19,677 nt of DNA. It comes from Methanocorpusculaceae archaeon UBA456. GTDB taxonomy: Archaea > Halobacteriota > Methanomicrobia > Methanomicrobiales > Methanocorpusculaceae. Numbering within the stretch: position 1 is the first letter of the stretch; each line of letters begins with the position of its first letter. This document shows, piece after piece, positions 5,552 through 13,436 of the stretch. The stretch covers positions 371 to 20,047 of the forward strand of contig DAJQ01000021.1 in the NCBI GenBank assembly GCA_002496395.1, read 5' to 3'. The notes under the pieces are model-generated. The model had not been told where the DNA came from. It worked only from the letters and a program-made list of their open reading frames with translations, and made no database searches. The position numbers and the translations under genes were made by a program.

Positions 5552-5827
5552 ATGAAATACCAGATTCTGATCCCATCCCGCGTGGAGCGGCAGATCTCAC
5601 GGATTCCAAAACAACAGATCTCCGCCGTCCTTGACGATCTGGAAGGATTTGCAGAGGGCCTTGATTACCGCCGGTATGATGTCCGGAAGGTCGTGGATTC
5701 CTCAACTGATCTTCCCCGGTACCGGATGCGATCCGGCAACTACCGTGTCGTCTTCTTTCTTCTGCATAACCGGCTGGTGATCGAGGTGATATCTCTTCAG
5801 AAGAAGAAGGATGGAATGAAGTATTAA
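5552..5827 (+). CDS. RelE/ParE-superfamily toxin
   Basis: A 91-residue protein with the RelE/ParE fold. The N-terminal strand is YQILIPSRVERQISRIPKQQ, then a helix (ISAVLDDLEGFAEG), and the C-terminal beta sheet YRMRSGNYRVVFFLLHNRLVIEVISLQKKKD carries the conserved basic residues (Arg in YRMRSGNYRV). Proteins of this fold either cleave mRNA on the ribosome or inhibit gyrase; which applies is not decidable here. A GAGGA sequence lies about 6 nt before the ATG. The 87-nt gap from the antitoxin gene is wider than in most toxin-antitoxin pairs, but both genes point the same way and nothing lies between. The gene appears intact. Confidence 0.85.
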   Translation: MKYQILIPSRVERQISRIPKQQISAVLDDLEGFAEGLDYRRYDVRKVVDSSTDLPRYRMRSGNYRVVFFLLHNRLVIEVISLQKKKDGMKY

Positions 5828-5887
5828 AAGGAGAGATCCGGAAGGGAAAAGAAAATAACCCGCTTTCCAACCATCTGCTTCTGCTCA

Positions 5888-6064
5888 TTATTTCCCATCA
5901 ATCCGCTCGGCCCCGATCCCCGACTCGAAGATCTTCATGATACGGAACCGCCTGCCGGTCATCCGCTCATACCATTCGCGGTGCTGATCTGCCTCTTTCA
6001 GGGTCCGGAGCGGGTGGCGGACCCGCTGCCCGGTCTCTTCGTCAATAAGCACAATTTTGCTCAT
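5888..6064 (-). CDS. 58-residue basic protein downstream of nifB
   Basis: A short gene reading MSKIVLIDEETGQRV...GAERIDGK, with a compact beta start, a helix (LRTLKEADQHREWYERMTGR) and a basic strand (RFRIMKIF). I do not recognise a named family. It starts 27 nt after the nifB stop on the same strand, so it is probably co-transcribed. A GAGG sequence lies just before the ATG, with unusually short spacing (TGAGGCGATG). Its composition and codon use match nifB. A role connected with NifB is only suggested by position. Confidence 0.6.
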   Translation of the reverse strand: MSKIVLIDEETGQRVRHPLRTLKEADQHREWYERMTGRRFRIMKIFESGIGAERIDGK

Positions 6065-6091
6065 CGCCTCACAGAATTATTGTGTTTTTGC

Positions 6092-7006
6092 TTACTCTTC
6101 TTTCTTCCCGCCGCATCCGCTTGAAAGGCAGGACTGCACGTCCTTCCCGAGGATGCCGACTGCATCCGCCCGGCATCGCTGGCAGTGCTTCATCTGCTTC
6201 ACGTATGGTTCGCAGCGGTCATGCATCGCCCGCTTCATTGCCGGTGTCGGCGGGGTGATTCCCTCGAACTTATACTGCGGGATGAGGGGGATGATATTGA
6301 AGTTGTAGACACCCATTGCGCCGACTTTCTTTGCAATCTCGGGGATATGCTCGTCATTGACGCCGGGGATATAGACGGTGTTGATCTTTACAATCATCTT
6401 CCGCTCAACCGCCATCTGAATCCCTTTCAGCTGCTGTTCGAGGAGGATCTTTGCGCCCTCCACCCCTTCGTACTTCTTCCCTTTGTAGGTGACATACGAA
6501 TAGATCTTCGCCCCGATCTCAGGATCGATCGCATTTAACGTCACCGTCAGGTTATAGACATCGTTCTTCACCAGCTCGTCGACATACTCGGGGAGCATCA
6601 GGCCGTTTGTACTCAGGCAGAGGATCAGGTGGGGAAACTCCTCATGCAGAAGCCGCATCGTCTCAAGCGTCTCAGGGTTCGCAAGCGGCTCGCCGGGGCC
6701 CGCGATCCCGATCACCTTCACGTATGGGAACTTCTCCATCACTTCCCTGACACGGGCAAGCCCGTCCCCGGGGCTGAGCACCTCGCTTGCCACACCGGGA
6801 CGGGACTCATTCACGCAGTCAAAATCCCGGATACAGTAATTGCACTGGATATTGCATTTCGGCGCAACCGCAAGATGGGCCCTGCCGAATGCATGGCATG
6901 CCTTCTCGGAGAAGCATGGATGCTCCTTGATTCTCCGGAGCGTCTCCGGATCGTATGGTATCTCCTTTCCCTGTACGTTTGCAGTCGGGTAACCCTCATC
7001 CGTCAT
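6092..7006 (-). CDS. nifB: NifB-type radical SAM protein
   Basis: A radical SAM enzyme that fuses [4Fe-4S] clusters and inserts carbide to make NifB-co, the core of nitrogenase cofactors. From the start used here, Cys51, Cys55 and Cys58 form the CNIQCNYC (Cx3Cx2C) motif that binds the SAM cluster. Further NifB markers are HPCFSEKACHAFGR upstream, RDFDCVNESRPGVASEVLSP, the GPGEPLANPET loop, LCLSTNGL, and VYIPGVNDEH. The protein ends with several cysteines and has no NifX-like domain, as is usual in archaea. No nifHDK or other nif gene is in the window. The start is uncertain: ATG at 7006 has a TATA box (TATTTA, plus 7034-7039) at leaderless spacing, while ATG at 7078 would add 24 poorly patterned residues and reach into the promoter of the divergent gene. 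Confidence 0.9.
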   Translation of the reverse strand: MTDEGYPTANVQGKEIPYDPETLRRIKEHPCFSEKACHAFGRAHLAVAPKCNIQCNYCIRDFDCVNESRPGVASEVLSPGDGLARVREVMEKFPYVKVIGIAGPGEPLANPETLETMRLLHEEFPHLILCLSTNGLMLPEYVDELVKNDVYNLTVTLNAIDPEIGAKIYSYVTYKGKKYEGVEGAKILLEQQLKGIQMAVERKMIVKINTVYIPGVNDEHIPEIAKKVGAMGVYNFNIIPLIPQYKFEGITPPTPAMKRAMHDRCEPYVKQMKHCQRCRADAVGILGKDVQSCLSSGCGGKKEE

Positions 7007-7033
7007 ATGATCTACTAATGGATGAATAGGCAA

Positions 7034-7091
7034 TAAATACTGTCCTTTCTGCACTCCGGATGGCACGGGTTCTGTCATGATACCCTTTTTA
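7034..7091. promoter_or_regulatory. Divergent promoter region between nifB and a lipoprotein gene
   Basis: On the minus strand TATTTA (7034-7039) lies about 30 nt before ATG 7006 of nifB. On the plus strand CTTTTTATC (7085-7093) lies about 27 nt before ATG 7116. Neither start has a convincing Shine-Dalgarno sequence, so both transcripts are probably leaderless. This supports choosing the shorter forms of both proteins. Confidence 0.45.
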
Positions 7092-7115
7092 TCCCGAGGC
7101 GATCATCCATCTATC

Positions 7116-7631
7116 ATGAAACGCTTCCTCCTCCTCCTCACCCTCTGCATGCTGCTGCCGTTCTTCTCAGGCTGCACATCAGAGACAGAGGCACCTCCGG
7201 AGATCCCTGCACCAACCCCGACCCCGGTGCCGGTCGCACCCGTCGAATCACCCGTCATTGTACTCCCCCCTGAACTGGCAGGAACACCAGTTACGCTCTC
7301 GGCATCTCCCCTGACACAGGATAATGCACTCTATCTCAGCTTTGAGATGAATGCACGGGGACGACTGGCTCAAATCCCAACCGAGGGTTACCCCCTGATG
7401 CTCACCTTCTTCGCATACAATATCGACCAGTTTGAACCAGGATATGCACCTGCAACTGCTGCTGAGGTCAGAAACTCAGGTATGCCCTACAAGACACGCT
7501 CACTCCACCTTTACTCGCAGAACTTCCTCACACACACCGAACAGGTGCCGGAGCGGGGCTCCCCTGCCGGGCTCTTCTATCCCGGCAAGCCATTTGCCTA
7601 TGGCGTTATCATCGATATCAGGCCGGTGTAA
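7116..7631 (+). CDS. Small secreted lipoprotein of unknown function
   Basis: A 171-residue protein starting MKRFLLLLTLCMLLPFFSGC, a lipoprotein signal peptide with lipobox FSGC (Cys20). A Pro/Thr-rich linker (PAPTPTPVPVAPVESP) follows, then a beta-rich domain of about 120 residues that I do not recognise. It is predicted to be anchored on the outer face of the membrane. An upstream in-frame ATG at 7077 would spoil the signal peptide and overlap the nifB frame, so 7116 is preferred. It ends 6 nt before the PEGA protein gene, and the two are likely in one operon. Confidence 0.78.
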   Translation: MKRFLLLLTLCMLLPFFSGCTSETEAPPEIPAPTPTPVPVAPVESPVIVLPPELAGTPVTLSASPLTQDNALYLSFEMNARGRLAQIPTEGYPLMLTFFAYNIDQFEPGYAPATAAEVRNSGMPYKTRSLHLYSQNFLTHTEQVPERGSPAGLFYPGKPFAYGVIIDIRPV

Positions 7632-7637
7632 ACAGAC

Positions 7638-8855
7638 ATGAACAGGATCATCTATCTTCTGCTCGGGCTCGCCCTCATTGCCCTTCCGGCATCAGCCGCA
7701 GTATCGTTTTCGACCCCCTCACCAGTTGATCTCACATTAGGGGATCCCATCACCCTCACCGGGACCGCTGATCACACCACCGTTGTCTACCTCTTCATGA
7801 CCGGCCCCGGCACAAATCCAACCGGTGTCTCGCTCAATGACAGGCAGGCACTCGTTGAGACCGGGAACACCGTGAAGGTTTATGTCACGCCGGAAGGCAG
7901 GTGGGAATATACTTGGTTTACACAAGCGATCAGCGGAAAATCCGGCCTCTCTGCCGGCACCTATACGATCTATGCCTCGGACACTCCGCAGCATGCCGGT
8001 CTGCTTAAGAAATGTACCGGCTGCGCCTATGACACGATCACCGTGACACTCTCGATCCCGGCGGTACAACCAACGGCATCGACGAAGATGGGTTCAATAG
8101 ATCTCAGGGCTCCAGCCGGCCTGACCATCAAAGTGGATGGTATGCCCATGGGAGTGACTCCATCGATTCTGACCGGCCTCAGTACCGGCGTCCGGGCAAT
8201 CGAACTCAAATCAGATACATACTACTCGTGGTCCGAGGGGGTGGAGGTTGTGGAAGATACAACTACGATCATCAATGCAAACCCCCGTACCCTCCCAAAG
8301 ACCGGCTCGGTCTCTGTCACCTCCTCACCTCCAGGGTACCCGATCATCATCAATGGGGCAAATACCGGGACCAACACCCCTGGCACCGTCTCTGGTCTCA
8401 CCCCGGGACTCCAGATCGTTGAGCTGCGGCCGCCTGGATACAACAACTGGAAGCGGTCCGTCACCATCTATCCCGGCAAGACCGAGATGCTCGTTGCCGA
8501 TCTCGTCTCCCCGGGAGCACCGGCCACCACAGCTCCAGCTCAGCCGCCGCTCCCGGCGGAAACCGGCTCACTCCGGGTCACCTCCATCCCCTCCGGGGCG
8601 AATGTGAACGTCGGTGACCTTTTCTATGGCATCTCCCCGGTCACCATTCCCGATCTCACCCCCGGATCCCACCAGGTCACCATCTCACTTGCGGGATACG
8701 CCCCATGGAGCAGCTCGGTATCAATTGCCAGCGGCGAGACACTGGATCTCGCACCGACACTAAATCCCCTGCCACAGCCGACTCCGACCCCCTTCCCGGT
8801 CTTTGCTCTCTTTGTTGCCCTGCTGGCTGCGCTGCTCGTCGTCCGGAGAAGGTAA
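7638..8855 (+). CDS. PEGA-repeat surface protein with C-terminal anchor
   Basis: A 405-residue exported protein. The signal peptide is residues 1-20 (ends ASA-A). Residues 21-145 form a beta-sandwich-like domain with a CTGC motif (126-129), similar in style to surface-protein domains of Methanomicrobiales. Three PEGA-type repeats follow at about 151-217, 222-290 and 310-373, each with the pattern GS(I/V/L)xVxSxPxGxxIxxxGxxxGxTPxxxxxLxxGxxxIxLxxxGYxxW. A Pro/Thr-rich stalk (about 375-386) leads to a hydrophobic helix and a terminal RRR. That tail (short Pro motif, helix, Arg cluster) resembles archaeosortase-type sorting signals, though the motif here is not one I can assign. It is likely a cell-surface or envelope protein, probably co-transcribed with the lipoprotein gene. 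Function is unknown. Confidence 0.85.
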   Translation: MNRIIYLLLGLALIALPASAAVSFSTPSPVDLTLGDPITLTGTADHTTVVYLFMTGPGTNPTGVSLNDRQALVETGNTVKVYVTPEGRWEYTWFTQAISGKSGLSAGTYTIYASDTPQHAGLLKKCTGCAYDTITVTLSIPAVQPTASTKMGSIDLRAPAGLTIKVDGMPMGVTPSILTGLSTGVRAIELKSDTYYSWSEGVEVVEDTTTIINANPRTLPKTGSVSVTSSPPGYPIIINGANTGTNTPGTVSGLTPGLQIVELRPPGYNNWKRSVTIYPGKTEMLVADLVSPGAPATTAPAQPPLPAETGSLRVTSIPSGANVNVGDLFYGISPVTIPDLTPGSHQVTISLAGYAPWSSSVSIASGETLDLAPTLNPLPQPTPTPFPVFALFVALLAALLVVRRR

Positions 8856-8962
8856 ACCCTTCTCCCTCCCTCTTTAGCTGAACCAACGGCAGTCTCCAAA
8901 ACGTGCGGATTGATCACAACACCCTTCTTCTTGAAGAGCAACCTCTATTGATAGAGTGGATA

Positions 8963-11900
8963 ATGATGGATCTCTTTGGAAATATTCTGGGAAAAAGTGA
9001 GACTGCCGCTCCATTCATTCAGAAGGCCGAAACGCTCTTTGAGAAGGGAAGGGTCGAGGATGCAGTGCGGCAATGCAGGCGGGCTGCTGATATCGAACCG
9101 GGAAATGCCCAGGCATGGTACCTGATCGGATCAGGGGAGCGGTATCTCGGCAACACCGCCCAGGCACTTGAGGCGTTTTCAAAGGCAACAGAGCTCTCTC
9201 CCAATGACCCTGCTGTCTGGATCGCAATTGCAGGTGTCTATGCCCGGTGCGGGAAGTTTGCAGAGGCTGTTGCAAGCCTTGACCGCCTCCCCGCATCTGA
9301 CGTGAAAAGACGGGATATCCTTCTCTGGAAAGCCGAGTGGCTCGAGGCACTCGGCCGGTATGAGGATGGGGAACAGATATTGAAGGAGATCCTCTCCGAG
9401 TCACCAGAAGATACAACGATCATTGCATGGCGGGTAAACCTCCTGATGCGGCTTGGAAAGTATACCGAGGCCATTGCGGCCATCGGATCAGCACTCTCTC
9501 TTGGGTACAAACCAGCTGAGATGCATGCCACAAAAGGCCGTGCCCTGGAAGGAACCGGTGATATGAAAGGGGCACTTGCAGCATACCGGGAAGCCCTCGC
9601 ACTCAATGCTGACGATCCCGGCACCTGGTATGCACGGGCCCGGATCGAAGAATCAAACGGTGACTACGCCGCCGCCGCCGCATCCTATGCCGAGGTGATG
9701 CGGGGGGTAACAGATGACAGCGCCGCTGGCGTTGCACGATCCCACTGCCTCTTCATGGCAGGCCAGTACGATGAAGCATACAATGGCTTTGAGAAGATCG
9801 TTACAAAACACCCGGACTTCTACCCGGCATGGTATCTGCTCGGTGTCACTGCTGAGCGGCTTGGGCGGGTGAAACGGGCAGCAGAATGCTTTGACCACCT
9901 CCTGAAACACGACTCCACCAATGCAAATGGCTGGTACCGCCGGGGACTTGCGATGATGAGCCTTGGCCGGTATAAGGAGGCACTTGAGAGCTTCCGGAGG
10001 ATGCAGCATCCCGATGGCACAAAGAAGGTTGCCTGGGTGACGAGCGACGGTGAGATGAGCCTCTTTGGAAGATCATTTGATCAGAGCGGCACCGCACAGG
10101 ATCCGATCGAGATCGATGCAAAGAATATCGTCCTCATCGGCCTCCAGGCACGTTCCCTCGCAGGTGTCGGGCAGTACGAAGACGCACTGAAGATGATCAC
10201 CCGTCTCCCGCCTGAAGAGAAGAAGACGATACAGATACAGCTGATATCTGCCGAAGCAGAGGCTGCACTGGGGAATTACCCCGCCGCAATGCAGCACCTC
10301 GAAGCGGTCAGGGGCGATCCGCAGGCATTCTCCCAATCAAGGCGCCTGTATGCTGAGATCCTGATGAAGAACCGGAGATACCGGGAGGCAACTGAGATCT
10401 TCGGCCAGATCCTTTCAGATGATCCTGAAGATATCAGGGCACTCAGGCGCAGGGCCGAGGCACAGATTGCACTCGGCTCATATACCGCTGCCGCAGGGGA
10501 TCTCAAAGCACTCATCGACCTTTCGCCAACAGACTGGCAGGCGATCGTGCTCCACTCCGAACTCCTCTCCCTCACCGGTGATGCACGGGGAGCGCTCTCA
10601 CTCCTTGACAACCTCCCCGACAAACTCCGCAAGACTCCCTCTGTCGGGATGATCCGGGCCTCTGCCCTTGAAGCAGCCGGAAGAATGGAAGAGGCAACAG
10701 AGGAACTGAAGCATGTTCTGGATGTGGATCCGGACCATGCAGGCGCCATCCTCCAGGCCGCAACCCTTGCATACAGAATGGGCGATCTCGGGTATGCCGG
10801 CTCTCTCCTGACCCGCCTGAAAGAGATCTCGGGTGAGACCGGAGGACTTGCTCTTATGCATGCGGAGATCCTCTCGGCTGAAGGGCAGTATGAAGATGCA
10901 GTCGATGCCTTCACCGAATCGCTCTCATTCAATCCGCAGAATCCCTCTGCACTGATCGGACGGGCAGATGCATTCAGGCGTGCGGGTCGGGCTGACCCTG
11001 CACTCTCTGACTTAAACGCCGCTCTCTCCGTCGATCCAAAATCCCTCCATCTCCATGCCCTCTCCGGCAGCATCCTGATGCAGCGGTCGCGGTATGCAGA
11101 AGCTGCGGAGGCCTTCAGGAAATCCGAATCCGATCTCTCCCTCTCGCTTGCAGCTGAGTCGCTCATCCGGTCCGGCCGGTACCAGGATGCACTCTCGCAC
11201 TTTGAGAGCTATCTCTCCTCTCACCCCGATGATCCAACCGCCCTCTATCTCGCAGGAATGGCAGCTGAACATATCGGGAAGTACCATGTGGCCATTGCCC
11301 ATTACCAGAAGATCAAAGATACCATCCCCGATGCAGAGTACCGCCTCGGCTCTCTCCTGAATGCAACCGGTGAGTACGCAGAGGCAGATGCGATCCTTGA
11401 ACAATTCTGCGAACGCCATCCCGAAGATATCGGGGGCTGGTGCACGAGGGCAACCGCGTACGAGCACATGGGCCGGGATCAGCTGGCAGGCGATGCATAC
11501 CAGGAAGCAATGAATCAGGGTGCGGAGAGCCCGGCACTCCTTATCGCAATGGAAGGCGTCCTCTCACGGCTCGGGCGGCTGGATGATGCAGCAGAGATCT
11601 GCCAGTCGATTGCCCGGCAGCACCCGAATATCCCCATGATCAGCAGACGGCTCGGCGAGCTGATGACGCAGCTTGGGCGATCCGAGGAGGCGGCAGATGC
11701 ATACCGGAAGGCCCTCTCAGAGACACCGGATGATCCGGTTCTCCTGATGGCAGCAACTGATGCCCTCATGAAGGTCGATGCGCAGAAAGAGGCGATCAGC
11801 AACCTCAAACATGCCGGGGAAGTGCATCCCGATGATCCCCGTATCTGGCGTGCCATGGGTGATGCGCTGACAGCCGACTCCGAATATGCACATGCAGTGA

Positions 11901-12949
11901 AGGCATATGATCGTGCCATCGCAACAGGTGCTGCCCCTCCGGATGTCTACCGGGGACGGGCCCAGGCACTGATCCTCTCAGGGAAGTGGAGCGAGGCATG
12001 CGATGCACTCTCTGAATACCTCCTGCAGGAGGATCACGATCTCGCGACCTGGTTTGAACTCGGTGGCCTTGCAGAATCTGTCGGGGACCTGAAGCTGGCA
12101 GAGAAGGCATACAGAAAAGCCACACAGCTCACGGGAGCCCCCTTTGCCCAGGCACGGGTGCTCTCTCTTCTCGGTGAAGACGAACGGGCCCTCAGCCAGA
12201 TTGAGCCCCTCCTTGCAGAAGATCCCGACAATATCGAATACCTCAGGTTCTCTGCATCTCTCTTCCTCAGGATGGGGCGGTATGAAGAGGCGATCGACAG
12301 CTACTCGCGTGCCCTCAGGGTGAGACGGGACGATCACCAGCTCACCCGGGGATATGCATCCGCCCTCGAATCTGCGGGTCGGTACCATGAAGCATACGAT
12401 ATCTACTCACAGCTCCTGAAAGAGGAGCCGGCCGGATCGTCAACGATGTATTCGATGGCATCCCTTCTCACGCATCTTGGAAAGTACCGTGAGGCCGCCC
12501 GCCAGTACGATGCGATCCTTGACGATCATCCCGATGATGTTGCAGCACTCATCCGCAGGGGATCCATTGCCGAGCGGCTCGGTCAGTTCGGCGAGGCGGT
12601 CGACTGGTACGAGAAAGCCCTCTCCATCGACTCGAAGAACGGTCCGCTCTGGAGTGCACGGGGCTCGATCATGGTTGCTCTGGGCAGGTACAATGATGCG
12701 CTGAAATCCTATGCCCGTGCGATCGATCTCTCCCAGAACGAGATCAATGCCTGGTACTGCAAGGGGCTTGTCCTGAATTATGTGGGGAAGAAGGAACAGG
12801 CGATGTCCTGCTTCGATCACGTCACAGAAGAGGACCCCGAGCATGCACTCGCCTGGTACCAGAAATCACGAATCTATGACAGCATCGGTGAGCGGAAGGA
12901 GGCACTGAGCTGCCTCTCACGCGCCCTTGATATCGATCCCGATCTCTGA
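8963..12949 (+). CDS. Giant tetratricopeptide repeat (TPR) protein
   Basis: About 1328 residues, nearly all TPR units of 34 residues (pattern W.LG..L..LGRYEEAI..Y..AL.L.P.DP), giving an all-helical superhelix of more than 30 repeats. TPR arrays bind other proteins. No catalytic domain, signal peptide or membrane segment is visible, so it is presumably a cytoplasmic scaffold. One stretch, about residues 347-391 (nt 10003-10137, MQHPDGTKKVAW...PIEIDAKNIVLIG), is not TPR-like and interrupts the array. The open frame extends upstream to a GTG at 8903, but ATG 8963 (MMDLFGNILGK) is preferred because the preceding 20 residues do not look like TPR and GAGTGG precedes this ATG. The stop is three bases before rlmH, so the two are likely one transcript. 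Confidence 0.88.
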   Translation: MMDLFGNILGKSETAAPFIQKAETLFEKGRVEDAVRQCRRAADIEPGNAQAWYLIGSGERYLGNTAQALEAFSKATELSPNDPAVWIAIAGVYARCGKFAEAVASLDRLPASDVKRRDILLWKAEWLEALGRYEDGEQILKEILSESPEDTTIIAWRVNLLMRLGKYTEAIAAIGSALSLGYKPAEMHATKGRALEGTGDMKGALAAYREALALNADDPGTWYARARIEESNGDYAAAAASYAEVMRGVTDDSAAGVARSHCLFMAGQYDEAYNGFEKIVTKHPDFYPAWYLLGVTAERLGRVKRAAECFDHLLKHDSTNANGWYRRGLAMMSLGRYKEALESFRRMQHPDGTKKVAWVTSDGEMSLFGRSFDQSGTAQDPIEIDAKNIVLIGLQARSLAGVGQYEDALKMITRLPPEEKKTIQIQLISAEAEAALGNYPAAMQHLEAVRGDPQAFSQSRRLYAEILMKNRRYREATEIFGQILSDDPEDIRALRRRAEAQIALGSYTAAAGDLKALIDLSPTDWQAIVLHSELLSLTGDARGALSLLDNLPDKLRKTPSVGMIRASALEAAGRMEEATEELKHVLDVDPDHAGAILQAATLAYRMGDLGYAGSLLTRLKEISGETGGLALMHAEILSAEGQYEDAVDAFTESLSFNPQNPSALIGRADAFRRAGRADPALSDLNAALSVDPKSLHLHALSGSILMQRSRYAEAAEAFRKSESDLSLSLAAESLIRSGRYQDALSHFESYLSSHPDDPTALYLAGMAAEHIGKYHVAIAHYQKIKDTIPDAEYRLGSLLNATGEYAEADAILEQFCERHPEDIGGWCTRATAYEHMGRDQLAGDAYQEAMNQGAESPALLIAMEGVLSRLGRLDDAAEICQSIARQHPNIPMISRRLGELMTQLGRSEEAADAYRKALSETPDDPVLLMAATDALMKVDAQKEAISNLKHAGEVHPDDPRIWRAMGDALTADSEYAHAVKAYDRAIATGAAPPDVYRGRAQALILSGKWSEACDALSEYLLQEDHDLATWFELGGLAESVGDLKLAEKAYRKATQLTGAPFAQARVLSLLGEDERALSQIEPLLAEDPDNIEYLRFSASLFLRMGRYEEAIDSYSRALRVRRDDHQLTRGYASALESAGRYHEAYDIYSQLLKEEPAGSSTMYSMASLLTHLGKYREAARQYDAILDDHPDDVAALIRRGSIAERLGQFGEAVDWYEKALSIDSKNGPLWSARGSIMVALGRYNDALKSYARAIDLSQNEINAWYCKGLVLNYVGKKEQAMSCFDHVTEEDPEHALAWYQKSRIYDSIGERKEALSCLSRALDIDPDL

Positions 12950-12952
12950 ACT

Positions 12953-13423
12953 ATGCAGATCAGGATCATTGCTGTTGGGAAGGTGAAGGAGAACTGGCAG
13001 AAGGAGGGGATCGCGGATCTGATCCGGCGCCTCTCCCCTTATGCAACCATCACCATCGTTGAGGTGCCTGATCAGAAGTACTCTTCACCCGGCGAACAGC
13101 CTTCTGCCATCAGGAAAGAGGGGGCCGCTCTCCTCGCGGCAATAAAAGATCCCGCTCTTTGTATCGGACTCGACCCCGCCGGAAAAGGCATGCCGAGCGA
13201 GGCATTTGCCGATCTCCTCCGAATTCATGAGATCTCCGGGAGAGGTGATATCGTCTTCTGTATCGGGGGGGCAGACGGCCTCTCGGCAGAGGTCAAAGCC
13301 AGTGCCGATCTCCTCCTCTCCCTTTCACAGATGACCTTTACCCATACGATGGCACGCCTTCTTCTCCTCGAACAGATCTACCGGGGATTTCGGATCATCA
13401 GGGGAGAGCCATACCACAGGTAA
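12953..13423 (+). CDS. rlmH: RlmH, 23S rRNA pseudouridine-1915 N3-methyltransferase
   Basis: A 156-residue SPOUT-class methyltransferase that methylates pseudouridine 1915 (E. coli numbering) in helix 69 of large-subunit rRNA. Diagnostic features are the N-terminal MQIRIIAVGKVKE, the VPDQKYSSPGE segment, the trefoil-knot SAM site CIGLDPAGKGM, FCIGGADGL, and the highly conserved C-terminus LSLSQMTFTHTMARLLLLEQIYRGFRIIRGEPYHR, which ends in the typical HR. Full length for the family. It starts three bases after the TPR gene stop, implying translational coupling. In archaea this enzyme is not universal, so its presence probably reflects old transfer from bacteria (inference). Confidence 0.95.
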   Translation: MQIRIIAVGKVKENWQKEGIADLIRRLSPYATITIVEVPDQKYSSPGEQPSAIRKEGAALLAAIKDPALCIGLDPAGKGMPSEAFADLLRIHEISGRGDIVFCIGGADGLSAEVKASADLLLSLSQMTFTHTMARLLLLEQIYRGFRIIRGEPYHR

Positions 13424-13436
13424 AAGAGGGGGATGG

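Noticed and set aside
1..6064. Integrated mobile element or prophage in the left part
   Set aside because: Restriction, toxin-antitoxin and HTH genes suggest accessory DNA, but there is no integrase, transposase, terminal inverted repeat or duplicated tRNA end within the window.
8903..8962. GTG start at 8903 for the TPR protein
   Set aside because: The extra 20 residues (RIDHNTLLLEE...) do not resemble the TPR pattern and no Shine-Dalgarno sequence precedes; ATG 8963 is better placed. A leaderless GTG start cannot be fully excluded.
9015..12844. Many open frames antisense to or out of frame with the TPR gene
   Set aside because: They are shadows of a long, strongly codon-biased GC-rich gene; none has family features, promoter or ribosome-binding site.
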